DNA of 64,000 bases from Ascochyta rabiei (GCF_004011695.2 NC_082412.1:1116001-1180000); one strand, 5' to 3'; counted from the first letter of the stretch, positions 1-11,640 are shown. Translations and numbers: made by a program. Notes: generated from the letters alone by a model not told the origin.

Positions 1-180
1 ATATCTGGCCTCAATAGCCAAGCAGGCATTGAAGAGCGCTGCTAAGATTGCAGTGCTTTTAAAATATCACTTCATTTTCCCCTGACGCTCTCGTCTATAA
101 GGAACAAGCACAAACTTCGGTTGGGTCAACGAAGTCGTTCAACTATATACACCAAGTAATGCTATCACGTACTGTCTCAC
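1..180. other. Downstream flank of the GMC gene
   Basis: This short stretch has normal base composition and holds the 3' untranslated region of the minus-strand oxidoreductase gene. I see no other gene in it. Confidence 0.5.
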
Positions 181-2263
181 TCAATGCCTATTGCTAATAA
201 TGTGTCCAGCCTTCTCGCCAATAGCGTACATTGTCGACTGAATATGCTGCGAAGGCACGAGCGGAATAATCGAAGCATCAACAATGGACAGCTTCTCGAC
301 CCCGTAAAACAATAGCCCGTCGGACACACAGCCTCCAAGAGCCTCAGGCATCATGGGACAGGTACCAATGGGGTGACTCAGTGTCGGCCAGATAGACCCG
401 AGCTCAATCGAGCGGTCGATGATCTCCGCATCGGTCTGGTACTGCGCACCAGGGCTCGTCTCAACAGGGTTAAACTTCGCGATTTCAGGGCGTGCCCAAA
501 TTTGGCGTACGTAACGCACACATGCTGCGAGCATGGACCTGTCGAGAGGGTTCGTCATGGCATTGTAATGGATCAGAGGTGCGCCTTGTGGGTCCGTCGC
601 ATTGATGGAAATGGTGCCGCGAGACAGGGGCTTTTGGAATGCAACAAGAACACCGCTACCTGCGGCAGGAATGCCAAGCTCGACGATACCTGCTTTTGTA
701 TTGGAGTAGAGGCCAGCGAGAATTTTGCGTTGGGCGGCAATACCTGCGAGAAGCTTCTTGCTGCCCTTGTAGACGGCAGGAAGGTAGGCATCGTTTGCTT
801 GGGCGGTAACTTGGGTAGAGATGTTGGCATAGCTGGCTGGTGCGACTTGGGGAAGAGAGATAAAAGCGAGAGCGTTTCCGCGGGCTTGAGTCAAGGGTCC
901 GGTCTTGTTACCATTGTATTCTGCCCAAGCGGATGCATTGAACGCGGGATCTTTGGACAAGGATGTCGGATCAGGCGTACTCATGTTGGAGATGGTGAAG
1001 CCTAGGAGGTGTCAGTAACATGTCTGCGCAATGACAGGATTCGAGAATGCCTACCCATAGAAGTGTAAGGGTGATCTGGACCCAATTAGCATGGATTTTT
1101 TTCAATTGCACCAGAGCTTCATGACATACCTTGAAAGTTGGATCCAACGCCATCGTGCTCAAGCTTGACTTTAATTCCTGCAGCCTCAAGGGTAGCCTTC
1201 GGGCCAATACCGCTAAGTTGAAGCAGCTTTGGGGTGTTCACGGTGCCAGCTGCGAGGACGAGTTCCCTCTTAGCGTAAACAGTCTTGGTGGTACCCGTCT
1301 TTTTGTCAGTGACCTTGACTCCACGAGCAACAAGCTTCTTGCTGCTATTGGTATCAAATACAAGCTCCGTCGCGACATTTTCAAGGAGAACGTGGAGATT
1401 TGAGCGACTGGCAACTGTATCGTAGTAGGCAAGACGAGCATGTTGCCTCTCTCCAGTCTTAGGGTTCATGGTGTTGGGGTACCACGATGCGCCAGCATTG
1501 TCGCCGTTGTTACCATCGACAAGCCTACGTACACCCTCACCCTCAAAAGCTGCCCAGTAACTCTTGATATCTGGATACTGGAAGTCGGCGATACCAAGCT
1601 TCAAAGGACCAGCGCCATACGCCGAAGGGTCCCAGGTAATGTTGAACTCGTCGACAAGCTCCTGCGGGGGAGGAATGAACTCAGTGCCTAAATTTTTGCT
1701 TAGTTGTGTCGACTGACAGGGCTGAGAAGGTGACCTCACCTTTCTTGAAGAAGGGGTAAATGCCGCTCCAGCCCCAGCCCTTATTACCCAACGCTTCCCA
1801 TGCATCGAAGTCAGCAGCAGAGCCACGATCGTACATCATTCCATTGACAACAGATCCACCTCCCAGTACCTGGGCAACACGAGTGTTCCATGTTTTGTTA
1901 TTGAGGGCCGGCTCAGGCTGAGAGACATAGCCAGTCCACAGGAGTGATGTGTTCAACGCGTAAGTCGCGCCATATGGCAAACGAATGTTCGGATTGTCAT
2001 ATGCGCCACCTGCTTCTATAACGAGTACAGAGTCTAGCGACGAAGTACGTTAGTGTAGGTTCGTGGTATGGAATTTTCAACCTACTCTTTGCGTCTTCGG
2101 TCAAGCGGTTTGCGACGATCAATCCAGTGACTCCCCCTCCTACAACTACACAGTCGTATGTATCCGAAGCCCTGGTCTCGATCTCAACCGGGTTGTTGCT
2201 AGGGAGAGCGGTCGATATGCCCAAAAGCTGAAGCGCAACAGCGAAACGAGTGGAAGAGCGCAT
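181..2263 (-). CDS. Secreted GMC (glucose-methanol-choline) family FAD oxidoreductase
   Basis: This gene encodes an FAD-dependent oxidase or dehydrogenase of alcohols or related substrates, probably secreted. I read five exons on the minus strand: 2263-2086, 2033-1740, 1687-1130, 1075-1055 and 1001-181. All introns are GT-AG and about 50 nt, the phases fit, and one micro-exon is only 21 nt. The product is 623 residues, normal for the family. The ATG at 2263 opens a hydrophobic signal peptide of about 20 residues. Seen: the dinucleotide-binding GGGVTG at residues 42-47, VLVIEAGG at 62-69, the first GMC signature GGGSVVNGMMYDRGS at 117-131, the second signature GTVNTPKLLQLSGIG from 305, and the two active-site histidines in LSHPIGTCPMM (H560) and VPSQHIQ (H603), which correspond to glucose oxidase H516 and H559. 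The protein therefore looks catalytically competent. Its substrate cannot be read from the sequence; aryl-alcohol oxidase-like or a tailoring enzyme are both possible. Confidence 0.93.
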
Positions 2264-3275
2264 CTTGAGCAAAACCGAGAGACACTGTGCAACAACGAAT
2301 AAATCACAGAGATAGTATTGCGGTTGCAGCCCCTTGCATATCGGACGTTGCAGACATTATAAACATGTGGTTGCCACGAGGTCGAATAATCTCCTATTGA
2401 CACTCGTTTTGGCACTGGTCCGGGAGGCGAAGCCTACTCAGCTCTGGCCATGGGTGGAAGCCCTGGCTGCAGAAGGGCAATTCCGCACCTTCTCGAATCT
2501 GTGGAAGGCGAAATTAGATTGTATGATAGTGCTCCACTACGAGGCTCGGCTCTTGCAGGGGTCTTGCCGCCTGTTGCGGCGCCCCAATTGCCTTGAGTCC
2601 CAACGTCATGGGGCATAGACATTACAAAGGGCTTGGATGCTGGGTGGTACATCGATGCATTGCTAGATTTGTGCTCGAAACGCGCTTTCATCGCCACACA
2701 AAAGATTGCGATCACATCACCACGGAGATGGCCCAACTACCCGCAATGATTGTCGAGGCTGTGGATATCAAGTGAGAAGATTTTTCCTGTGTTCAGGTAA
2801 GATCAGTACCAAGACTTTTGCCATGCCGTTTCTTGGTCTGAATATTGTTGCGCCGCATAAATACCAGAACGCTCTGCGCATACTAGAAGACACAACCGAG
2901 ACTATTGCCTTACAGCAGACTGCTCACCGTCCCTTTGAATGGATTTCACTGGTGATATTAGCTTGTTGTCTGACCACAATGATTGTCGGCCTGAGACACG
3001 CCATCCTATCTCTTGTGTTCGCTATAGAGGCTCTTGGCTTGCCAAATCCGAAATTCACGGTGTCCCACGAGTCAACTTTTCCCGTGAATTAGGGTTTGCC
3101 GAGGCCTAGTACTCCAGATCCTATGGAGTACGGGAGGAAACCCTGATCACTTTGCAGCCCACTGTTTCACGTCAGTCGCGGGACGTGCCTTCGTCGGCAG
3201 CAGTTTCTCCTATCGATAGTCTACATCCAGTCGAGATCTTCGTATGGATATCAATGAGCCAAACACCCTTGTGGG
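2264..3275. other. Intergenic region between GMC gene and MITE
   Basis: This holds the promoter and 5' untranslated region of the GMC gene. Several short open frames exist on the plus strand (for example 2706-3092), but they lack recognisable domains, introns or family similarity, so I do not call a gene. Confidence 0.4.
3268..3275. repeat. Left target-site duplication of the hAT MITE
   Basis: CTTGTGGG directly precedes the element and is repeated exactly at 3702-3709 directly after it. Confidence 0.88.
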
Positions 3276-3701
3276 CAGGCTTGTCAACAAACAAAACAAA
3301 CAATATTTTAGGCCTCTGTTTGATTTGTTTGATAATTTTTAGCTACGGGCTTTTGTTTGATTGAAAATTGAGCTCTAATTGGCTAGTTTTGTTTGTTTGA
3401 TTGATTGAATATTGAAAAAAAGGGGCAGGTGGCTGGCAGGTGGCTAGGAAGGTAGGGGCAGCCTTGGCTGAGCTCTAATCACGTGATGTCACGTGACTAT
3501 CTCTCTACCACATAACATCCCTAGCCCTCTCTACTACCCTTGCTTAAATATTCAAACAGATTCAAACACATTCAATAATTAGAAGGTAGAATATTGATTT
3601 TGTTTGATTATTGAGGGCAGCGGCAATTTGTTTAATTGTTTTGAATAATCAAACAAAATCAAAACAATATTATTGAATCCATTTGATTGTTGACAACCCT
3701 G
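3276..3701. mobile_element. Non-autonomous hAT-type MITE with 8-bp target-site duplication
   Basis: The 426-bp element starts CAGGCTTGTCAACAAACAAA and its other end, reverse-complemented, reads CAGGGTTGTCAACAATCAAA, giving TIRs of about 20 bp with two mismatches. Both ends are flanked by the identical 8 bp CTTGTGGG (3268-3275 and 3702-3709). An 8-bp duplication and CAGG-type termini are hallmarks of the hAT superfamily. The inside is AT-rich with runs related to TTTGATTG and has no coding frame, so it must have been moved by a transposase encoded elsewhere. It contains two copies of TCACGTGA at 3479-3486 and 3489-3496. Unlike the repeats after 7 kb, it shows no obvious RIP decay. Confidence 0.88.
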
Positions 3702-4312
3702 CTTGTGGGTCGGTGATGATGGCTTGAATAGGTTTGCCGTGCATAGCTAAGTTACAAAGAAGTCAGATGGCATACGAAAAGTCGTCTTGGTCTCTCATCT
3801 TGGGCTGAAAGACAGACTGAGTAACAGTTGTTCCTGAAATCCTTACTCGAAAAATACCGCGTTTCTCAACACCTTCGATCAGACAAGTAGCCTATCGACA
3901 TGGAGCTCGTGGCTTGCGAATTTCGAAAGACTACCCTTGCGGTCTTGACTCGTCGAGTCTACGTACCAATAGATTGAATCGGTGAAGACCTCCGTTACAC
4001 TTACGATCGGCGATTTTCTTGGACGCTGGTGCGCGGGAAGCAACGGTTCGCAATCAGTCGAGCCCAGCGGGAGATGAGCCTATGTAGGACCGCACCTCAC
4101 CGTGCTCCCTTGGCTACGTGTTGCAGGGTAGCTCACTTGCAGAAATGGTCTAGAGGCATCCGCAAGCTATCCTTATGAAGAGGGTACGTCTTTCGCCGAT
4201 CTCGTAGCTTCGCTTCTCTAGTCTTCCGGGTCCACTCCGTCTTTCTACACTTCAATCGAGTGTTTACCTGAGAACGTCCTGGGCATCTCAGACCCCTCAC
4301 CCAGTGTCCAGG
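3702..4312. other. Upstream region of the rhodopsin-like gene
   Basis: It begins with the right copy of the MITE target duplication (3702-3709) and runs to the ATG at 4313. No coding frame in it is convincing. It should contain the core promoter and 5' untranslated region of the gene that follows. Confidence 0.4.
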
Positions 4313-5502
4313 ATGGCGAATGCACAGCAAGAATGGCCGGACCGTAGGAATGAGATTCTAGGTGCAACCATTACCATCGGGATATTAAGTACATTGATGC
4401 TCACTTGGCGGGTTGTATATGCAATCATGAACAAGCGAAAGCTATTGTTCTGCGACTATCTCTTGATCTTGGCGGGTGTAAATCTGACTTCGCGCATTTA
4501 CCAGGCAGTACTGATCGCAGGCGTAGCTCATGAACGTAACAACAATGGGCCTTCGTTTCAAAACCACAGGTCTCGCTCAAGGTCGACACATCGCCGACCC
4601 TTCAATCAGGAAACCCGACGATATCGAATCGTACAACTACTACTTATGGGTTGGACAGGTGATCAATCTAATGGCCGTTGCTGTCCTCGAATGGTCAATC
4701 TGCGCATACTTGCTCGCCCTGAAGTTCTCCACGATCTACATGCTTATCGTCTGGGTTTCAATTTTTATGGTTACAGTCTTTAACTTTATATTGCCATGTA
4801 TGGGTTTATTGAATTGCGTACCGTTTGAGGCCAACTGGAATCGTGCGGTGAAAGGATATTGCTGGTACAAAGGCCATACAGTTCTGACGCATGCGCAAGG
4901 TGTCAGCAACATCATTACTGACATTGTATATGTTGTCGCGCCGATACTCTATCTCTCGACCATTCAGCTGGCAAAACGAACGCAATGGGGCCTGAGGGTC
5001 GTATTCACGCTGGGCCTGGTGTAAGTTATCTGTCACAGTTTAGTGATAATCAGCTGATTGTTACTGCAGAGCCACAGTGTGCTCTATTTTTAAGACCATC
5101 GAGCTCGGTGCATTAAAGAAAACAAAAGATCTTACCTGGGAAGGTGTCAACTTGACGATCTGGAGTGCGAATGAGCTTTCAGTCGGCATTCTGATTGCAA
5201 GTCTGCCGCCTCTTCGAAAGGTCTTTGATAAAATATTCCGCGAAGTCTTTCCATCAACTTTCATGACAAGATCAAAGACGCCAGGTAGCATACCACTATA
5301 CAACGTCAGTAAACCCTACAGCAAACCAATGGGTCGATCAACTGCGGGAAACGACGCCGACAGTGAGAAAAACATGCTTCCGGGGGCAGCTGATAGCGGG
5401 ATCACGAAAACAGTAGTACATGAGGTTACAAGTGCAGAGAGAAGCGATGGTGTGCAGCCGCTAAATAGGACGTATAGTACATATGGAAAGATCGGCGGGT
5501 AG
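4313..5502 (+). CDS. Fungal rhodopsin-domain integral membrane protein (PTH11/SAT4-like)
   Basis: This is a multi-pass plasma-membrane protein of the large fungal rhodopsin-domain family, some members of which (PTH11-like) are thought to act as receptors. I read three exons: 4313-4477, 4527-5020 and 5070-5502. The introns are 4478-4526 (GTAAAT...GTAG) and 5021-5069 (GTAAGT...GCAG), each 49 nt, and skipping them joins three reading frames into one of 363 residues. Seen: a first helix at about 16-38, DYLLILAG at 48-55, GRHIADP at 74-80, the family hallmark CVPFEANW at 152-159 followed by YCW at 166-168, TDIVYVVAPI at 186-195, and the SLPPLR motif near the last helix. The C-terminal tail of about 100 residues is hydrophilic and probably cytoplasmic. 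I see no N-terminal CFEM cysteine domain. Ligand and pathway are unknown. Confidence 0.88.
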
Positions 5503-5877
5503 TGTCGAGTCGTAAGCGTCTAGATGGAAAATGTGTTTTGGATATCCGTTACGTTTGGTGCGAAGCGAAATTTTCGTTTCTTGACATGCATTTATACCTG
5601 TCGACGATGCTCTAGGGCTGACTGACATTACATGTATTGATGTCATGTCTCTTTCTGCTCATTGTTTTCCTCGCCACTCTGATACAGCCCACGCAAAACG
5701 ATGCCAGTGCGCCTGTTGCCATGCTCCAACGCTGAAAACCAAATGTATCCTGGGTATCTTGAAACAAATTGGCGAAGAATTCTAAAGGTTTGATCGTGGT
5801 CAAACGTGATAGGGTTGGAAAGTTATGACCGGTCCAGCAGTCATCTCCAGCGGCAATGTGTCAATGTCAGAACACCT
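5503..5877. other. Convergent intergenic region
   Basis: The plus-strand rhodopsin-like gene and the minus-strand Sec2-like gene both end into this stretch. It should hold both 3' untranslated regions; I see no further gene. Confidence 0.4.
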
Positions 5878-6695
5878 TCATCGAGGCGCAAGGTTTACGT
5901 TCGCAGTGTCCGCGGTTTCGTCCTTGTTCAACAGCGCCTTGACACGGTCCAGCCTACTGACTGCTTTCTCTAAACGGTCCAGCCGCGCCATTTTATCCTT
6001 GTCTTTCTGCTCAAGGAGCTCTATTCGGGCTTCTAGCTTTGCTCTTGCTCTACGCTCCTCAGCTACCATCTCGTTTGCTTGCGAAAACAAGGTAACGCTC
6101 AGCTCTTCGATCTCCGAGTCAATTGTGCGCACCCTGTCCTCCGCTTTCGCTCGAAGTGCGCGCTCGCGTTCAAGCTCGTGGAGTAGATCGGCATCGCCCG
6201 ACGGCGCGGGTATGGGTGGTGCGGTGGTTGGATTGACAGGCGACGTTAGTCTGCTGGTGAGGAACGAGAAGCGAGATGTTGCCCTTGTGTGCGCTGAGGC
6301 GGCTGATGTCGACGGACGGCCGTCCGGGGAGGAGGCGTCGAAAGGTTCCGATGTGTTGTTTCGCACCGCCCCATTGCTGGTAGGTGGTGTCGTTTTTAGA
6401 GTGCGAAGCTGGTCTTCGTAACTGGCACACTTGTTGACTGCATGACTGGTCAGCATACAAGTGGCTGACGTTGAGGCGTCGCAAACTTCACGAACATACC
6501 TGCAGCTACAGTCTGCTCTCTGAGCGAATCCATCTGCGCTTCTAGCTTTTTGATCGTTCTCCTCGCCTCTTCCACGTCTCCCATATTAGCGATAACAGTC
6601 GTTCCACATGACGGGCAGCTGTGCGTCGCGCTGGCAGGTCTGGGGGTGCGTGTCGATGGTACTGGCTCTGAGAGTAAGTGTACCTCGACTGACAT
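5878..6695 (-). CDS. Short Sec2-like coiled-coil protein (putative Rab GEF domain)
   Basis: The predicted protein is 251 residues from two exons, 6695-6500 and 6437-5878, with the intron at 6438-6499 (GTATGT...GCAG) and matching phases. Seen: a CPSC motif at residues 27-30, a first helix with RRTIKKLEAQMDSLREQ, then CASYEDQLRTLK, a Ser/Thr/Pro-rich linker, and a long charged coiled coil from about residue 145 to 238. The part ELSVTLFSQANEMVAEERRA (from residue 177) closely fits the Sec2 domain, which in yeast Sec2 activates the Rab GTPase Sec4 during exocytosis. Full-length Sec2 proteins are much longer, so this is either a short paralogue that fungi commonly carry or one whose further exons I cannot see. 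Its promoter lies within about 380 bp of the RIP-affected transposon block. Confidence 0.75.
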
Positions 6696-7077
6696 GTCTC
6701 CACTTCTTTAGCTCTTTCTTGGTGGATGTTGAGCGCCTCAGGCTTCGGTGTTTGAAGCTTTGTTCACGGACATCTACCGGGTTTCGTTCCCTCCCCTGCA
6801 TGCTAGCGTGGCCCCACCTTCCCATTCACGTGCAAGTCACACGCTCAGATCACAGGAGCGTAATCTCCAACAGCCTCGACCAAGCTCTGGACGAAACCGT
6901 CGTCCAGAGCAAGGATGCTGCGGCACCTGAAGTCTACAAGAATTGCGCACGTCGATGATCTTGGACCAACTTCTAACCAACTGCGACAAGAATTACCGTG
7001 TCCGTGCGCGCAACGACCGGAGTCGCGCAACAACCGAATCATCACAACTACACCATACTTTAACGCGTTGTAACTTA
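6696..7077. other. Promoter side of the Sec2-like gene and edge of the transposon block
   Basis: The first 300 bp have normal composition and short frames only. From about 7,050 the sequence switches abruptly to AT-rich, CTAG-rich DNA. The left inverted repeat of the transposase that follows must lie here, but I could not define it, because the matching right end is lost. Confidence 0.4.
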
Positions 7078-7757
7078 ACAACTATAGCAGCTATTAACAA
7101 AGCGCTTACAGCAATTAATACGCTAAAACTAGGTAAAAAACTTATGTATTAGCATTTTGCTATTAGGTTTAGCGTTAACTACGTAACTCTAGCTTAGAGA
7201 CACAAGCGCGTTTAGGACTACTAGGAGACTAAGGATATTAACTAGTAACGTTTAACACTATAACAGGAGATAGAGCTTATAAAGTATATAGAGTTACTTA
7301 GTACTTGTTACTTACTACCTACTAGAGAGATAATCTAGAATTTTGCGTTGCTAGTGGCTTAAAATCTAGTTAGTAAGAGCTAGGGTACCTGCTTTATTAA
7401 TAAGTACTCTATCTATCTTATCTTACATTACTCTACTAGGATAGATTAACTATGTTATAATGCTAATTCCTACAACAAATATAAGCACTACTTTAACCTA
7501 CTACACCACAAAATCTCTAAATACTCTATTAAGGGTTACTACATATATAATATAGATAAGAAGGGCTTTATAATTAGCATTATAGGTAGAATAAAACATA
7601 TATTTAGTAAGTGTATATAGATAAAGGAAGAAATTAAAGCATCTATCTAGAATAGTAACTAAGCTTAGTAGACGCTTATAGCGTGTGTGTGTAGTAATAG
7701 GATAGTACTGCTGCTAGGCATTATCTATAAGTTAGCTAACGCCAGCATTAAATTAGA
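7078..7757 (+). pseudogene. N-terminal part of a pogo/Fot1-like DDE transposase, RIP-mutated
   Basis: Reading through TAG and TAA, the frame gives a pipsqueak-type helix-turn-helix (AINTLKLGKKLMY and VTLA-RRHKRV near the start), a CENP-B-type second HTH region, and the start of the DDE domain, YNIDKKGF near 7548-7570, where the first catalytic Asp is still GAT. The frame then follows the family pattern (CVCSN...GIIYKLANASI) and stops at 7757, exactly where a retrotransposon LTR begins. The start of the gene and the left TIR are not resolved. A C-terminal piece of the same family lies at 56,311, so this may be half of one split copy. Confidence 0.72.
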
Positions 7758-7762
7758 CTAGG

Positions 7763-8249
7763 TGTTGAAGTTGTACTTTAGTTAAAGACTGTAGGCACTG
7801 ATTCTATTGGTTCTTAGGGATAAGTACTGGTGGATTAGTTGGGGTTATCAACTAAGCAAAGCTTGTGAAGATAGGGTGCACTAAATAGTACAGAGTAGAC
7901 TGTCTAGTTTAAGCACAGGTTAAGATCTTAAAGACAAACTTAATTAATAAAGTTAAATATAAACTATAAAGGTTATATTCCTACTAGCTATATACTAAAA
8001 AAAGATACAATACTTATTAATAAGTAACTAGAGTTAGTCTAATAAAAATGTATAAGGGTACTTATAGATAAGCATATTATACTATACTTATTAATAAGTA
8101 GTTATATATATTATACTTATTAATAAGTAGTTATATAACAACCCTTTCTGTTCTATCTTTCTCTATTATTTGTTCCCTTAGGGCGGAGTTAGGGGTCTTA
8201 GTTAGCTAGTACTTATGTTTGTGCTGTACCCTAGCACAGAATTGTAACA
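7763..8249 (-). repeat. 3' LTR of chromovirus G1a
   Basis: The LTR is 487 bp, starts TGTTACAATT and ends ACA when read on the minus strand, and is preceded by the polypurine tract GGAAGGGGGGATAG. It aligns over its whole length with 9,808-10,292. Confidence 0.85.
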
Positions 8250-8849
8250 CTATCCCCCCTTCCTCTTTAGTTTGTCCTTCAGCTACATAATTATCTATTA
8301 GAGTTTTATAAAATCTATAATCTCTATATCTAGTAACCTGTAAGTTAAGATGTTCTTACACGCCTGTAATATCTGTCTTATATTAGAAATCTGTTAAGCT
8401 AATATACCTGCTAAAGTCCCCTATAATTATTACTTCTTTAGTAGCTATAAGTGCTATATTATACTAAGTAGTCTAAAAGGTCTAAAGTATACTAAGTGTA
8501 TAAAGGCTAGCAAGCTATATATAAATATGTCTTAGGTATTATTAGATAAGACTTGTAAGATGTAAAAGAAAAAGGTAGAAATAAATTAGTTACTTCTTAT
8601 AACTATAATTACGTAATTATTATATAATAACAAAATCCTAAAATAGGTAAATAAATGTGTGTGGCATAAGGCACTATATTTAGCAAATAGAAATGTTAAG
8701 GCTAGCAAGTTAGACCTAGCTAAGGAAGTTAATTCTAACTATTCTGTAGCGTCTATTGGCATATATGCCTTACTAGCTACCTAGGGTACTCTTAGTTTAA
8801 TTAAAGAGTCCGTAGCAAATTATAGTACTTATGTACTAAATAGCAGCAG

Positions 8850-8935
8850 CTTATAAGGTATATAGGTAGTTCCTATATATTTTCTAAGTCTAGGTATCCT
8901 AACTATTTAACTAGGTACCTTTGTTAATTACTATT
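8850..8935 (-). pseudogene. Chromodomain at the C-terminus of G1a integrase
   Basis: The minus-strand frame reads YLVK-stop-LGY then LDLENI-stop-EL, which matches the chromodomain core YLVKWxGYxxxENTWE with both Trp codons turned to TAG. Chromodomains of this class target chromovirus integration to marked chromatin. Confidence 0.75.
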
Positions 8936-9807
8936 TCCCTTATACATTACAATTTTTTTAACTTCCTATTTATCTTTACTATTAGCTTAGTAATAGATGT
9001 TCTCTTAGGTAGGCGTTTTAGGGTTAGCTAGTTCTAATAGTAATATGTAGAACACTAGATAGATCTTTACATCCTTTAGTAGATTATGTCTATAATTAAC
9101 TAGGCTTATCTGCTTTAAAAGTAAAAAAGGTCTAACTTTAACGTAGTCTAGTTTTTTTATTAGTCTTTATGTGTAAAGGTTTTTTATAAGGAGATAGACC
9201 TTATCCCCCTCTTTTAGCTAAAGTGCTATTTTTCTTTTCTAGTTAATATATAAGATTACTTATTCTTAAGCCTTACTAATATTTTCTAGTGCTTTCTTAT
9301 ACACTTCTTTTAGTCTTGCTACTAAGGATATTACTAATTTAGTCTAAATTAGCATGTCTAGAGTTCTAGTAAAGAGATTTAGGTGTATCCTATGATTTAG
9401 AAAAAATAGTAATTCTTCTATTACTTTTAATAATTTGTTGTTATATGCAATTTATGCTATAGGTAACAGTAAAGCCTAGTTATCTTACTGCTAGTTACTG
9501 TATATCTATAGGTATATTTCTATAGTCTAATTTGTTCTTTAAGTCTATCTATCTGTCTGCAGATAATAGGATGTTCAGAGTTTCTTCTTAGTACTAACAG
9601 CTGCTAAGAGTGTAGTCTAATAATTTGCTGTAAAGAGCTTATCTTTATTACTAATAATTAATTCTAGTATGCTATAATACCTTATATGTTAATCTAGAAA
9701 CACTTATATAAGCTACTCTACAGTATAACTTTATTTAAACAGTATTATTTTAGCGCACTTAGTAATTCTATTAACTATAATAAAGACTAAGTTATAGTTG
9801 TACCTAG

Positions 9808-10292
9808 CGTTACAATCCTGTGCTAGGGCACGGCACAAACATAAGTACCAGCCAACCAAGACCCCTAACTCCGCCCTAAAGGAACAAACAGTAGAGAAGG
9901 ACAGGACAGAAAGGGTTCTTACATAACTGCTTGTTAACAAGCATAATATATATAACTGCTTATTAATAAGCATAGTATAATATACTTATCTACAAGCACC
10001 CTTATACATTTTTATTAGACTAACTCTAGTTACTTATTAATAAGTATTACATCTCCTTAGTATATAGCTAGTAGGAACATAATTCTTATAGTTTGTATTT
10101 AACCTTATTAATTAAGTTTATCTTTAGAATCTTAACCTTCGCTTAAACTAGATAGTCTACTCTGTACTATTTAGTGCACCCTATCTTTACAAGCTTTGCT
10201 TAGTTAATAACCCTAACTAATCTACTAGTACTTATCCCTAAGAACTAATAGAATTAGTGCTTACAGTCTTTAACTAAAGTACAACTTTAACA
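9808..10292 (+). repeat. 5' LTR of chromovirus G1b
   Basis: It pairs with 7,763-8,249 in inverted orientation. The first base is C where the other copy has T (TGTTACAAT). The end ACA is followed by divergent sequence, which marks the LTR/leader border. Confidence 0.82.
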
Positions 10293-10479
10293 TTTTAAAC
10301 ACCCCTAAGATAAGTACTATTAGATCCTGTGCTACCTCTAGTAACTCTATATCTAGCAACATTAACATAGATATAACTGTTACTACTAGCACTATAAACA
10401 TTAATAAGCCTAACCTTTACTATAGAGATTGTAGTAAGCTTAATAACTAGCTTATATAGTAGGACCTCTTCTTTACCTT

Positions 10480-11640
10480 CTAAGGTAAGAAGGTTCCTAA
10501 GGCTAAATAAGTAGTCCTTACAGCTAGCTATATACGTAGTAAAGTGGTTACCTAGATTAAGCTCTTTATATAGTAGTACTAAGCTAGTAAGGCCCTAGAC
10601 AATATAGATAAATAGATAAAAGACTTTAACCTATTTAAAGAAAAGATTAAGCAAATTTTTAGAGTCTCTAATAAACTACACATTGCTTAATATAATATTT
10701 AGAAGATTAGATAGGACAGGGTAGCTGCAAACTACGCTGCAGAATTTTAGCAGCTTACTGCTAACACTAACTAGGACAACACTGCCCTAATAACTATGTT
10801 TTAAAAAGAATTAAAGCCTAAGGTTAAGAAAGAACTTATACGCACTAGCGCAAGTATAGAAACCCTTAATAAGCTTATTAATACTGCTATTAATATTAAC
10901 ATATAACTCTATAAACTTTAGTAGGAACTTTAAGATAACCCTAGAGCACGTACTACTGTTATTGCTACTAACAGGCTGCTACTAAGGAACTAGTAGCGCA
11001 ACAACTTAGATTAAGGATAGTAAGAAGGCTGTAATTAGCTAAATACTAGTTATTGCATCTACAGCAACACTTAGAGTAGATACTACAGACCTAAAGTAAT
11101 AGACCTCTTAAACCTTAATAAGGGACTACTAAAGCAATAGAATAAGAAGCCTAAGTGGGGTAACTAACGTAGAGGCAGCAGGGACTGCTACAACTGTAGT
11201 AAACTAGGCTACTTTGCTAGGGACTACTAGATAAATAAGGTTTACTACTAATTAAATGTACTTACCTGTAATTATAATAATACAGATACTAGTAAATAGG
11301 AAATTCTTACTAATAATATAGGATAACTGCTAGAAGAACTAGAGTCTAGTCTAGAGGATAATAACAATTATATTGTACCTCTAATTTGTGTAGTAACACC
11401 CTACTAGAATGCCTAGACAGGCAAAGAAACAGAGTACTACTCTAACAATAACCAGCAAAAGATAGACAACCTACTAGACACCTTAGGATAAGAGTTTAAC
11501 TAAATTAGCGCCCTACTAACACGTAAACAAGAACGCATAGCTTAACAACGCTAGAAGCGTAACAATAAAGAAGCCTATTACTAAATATGTTAAGAACTTG
11601 TTCGTCCTGTAGGGGTACCTAAAATTACAGAAATAACCTA
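10480..11640 (+). pseudogene. gag region of G1b with degenerate zinc knuckle
   Basis: The region keeps a long readable frame with many TAG/TAA codons. Around 11,183-11,227 it reads CYNCSKLGYFARDY, a CCHC knuckle (CxxCxxxxHxxxxC) in which the His and the last Cys have become Tyr, as expected of RIP. Confidence 0.7.

Larger units (their letters stand above)
7763..9802 (-). mobile_element. Chromovirus-type Ty3/gypsy element G1a, 3' end only
   Basis: On the minus strand this holds the last part of integrase, a chromodomain, a polypurine tract and the 3' LTR. It is the reverse complement of 14,560-15,570 plus 9,808-10,292, so it belongs to the same family as the plus-strand copy that follows. It is truncated at 9802, where that copy was inserted into it. 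The flank next to its LTR is CTAGG (7758-7762). Many in-frame TAG codons sit at expected Trp and Gln positions. Confidence 0.85.

Noticed and set aside
2706..3092. Open frame of 128 codons between the GMC gene and the MITE.
   Set aside because: No recognisable motif, biased composition or supporting intron structure; similar chance frames overlap it.
181..5502. A secondary-metabolite cluster formed by the GMC oxidoreductase and the rhodopsin-like gene.
   Set aside because: No backbone enzyme, transporter or regulator is present in the window; both gene families are common outside clusters.
7758..9807. The rc-LTR, inverted internal part and forward LTR at 7.76-10.3 kb, with CTAGG/CCTAG at the junctions, suggested self-integration of one retrotransposon cDNA.
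   Set aside because: The plus-strand copy continues past the inverted part's start point and contains that region again (14,560-15,581), so two copies exist. CTAG is extremely frequent in this RIPed DNA, so the matching flanks are weak evidence.
9731..9973. Open frame of 80 codons on the minus strand.
   Set aside because: It lies across the start of the G1b LTR and the end of G1a; it has no domain and does not survive in the homologous LTR copy.
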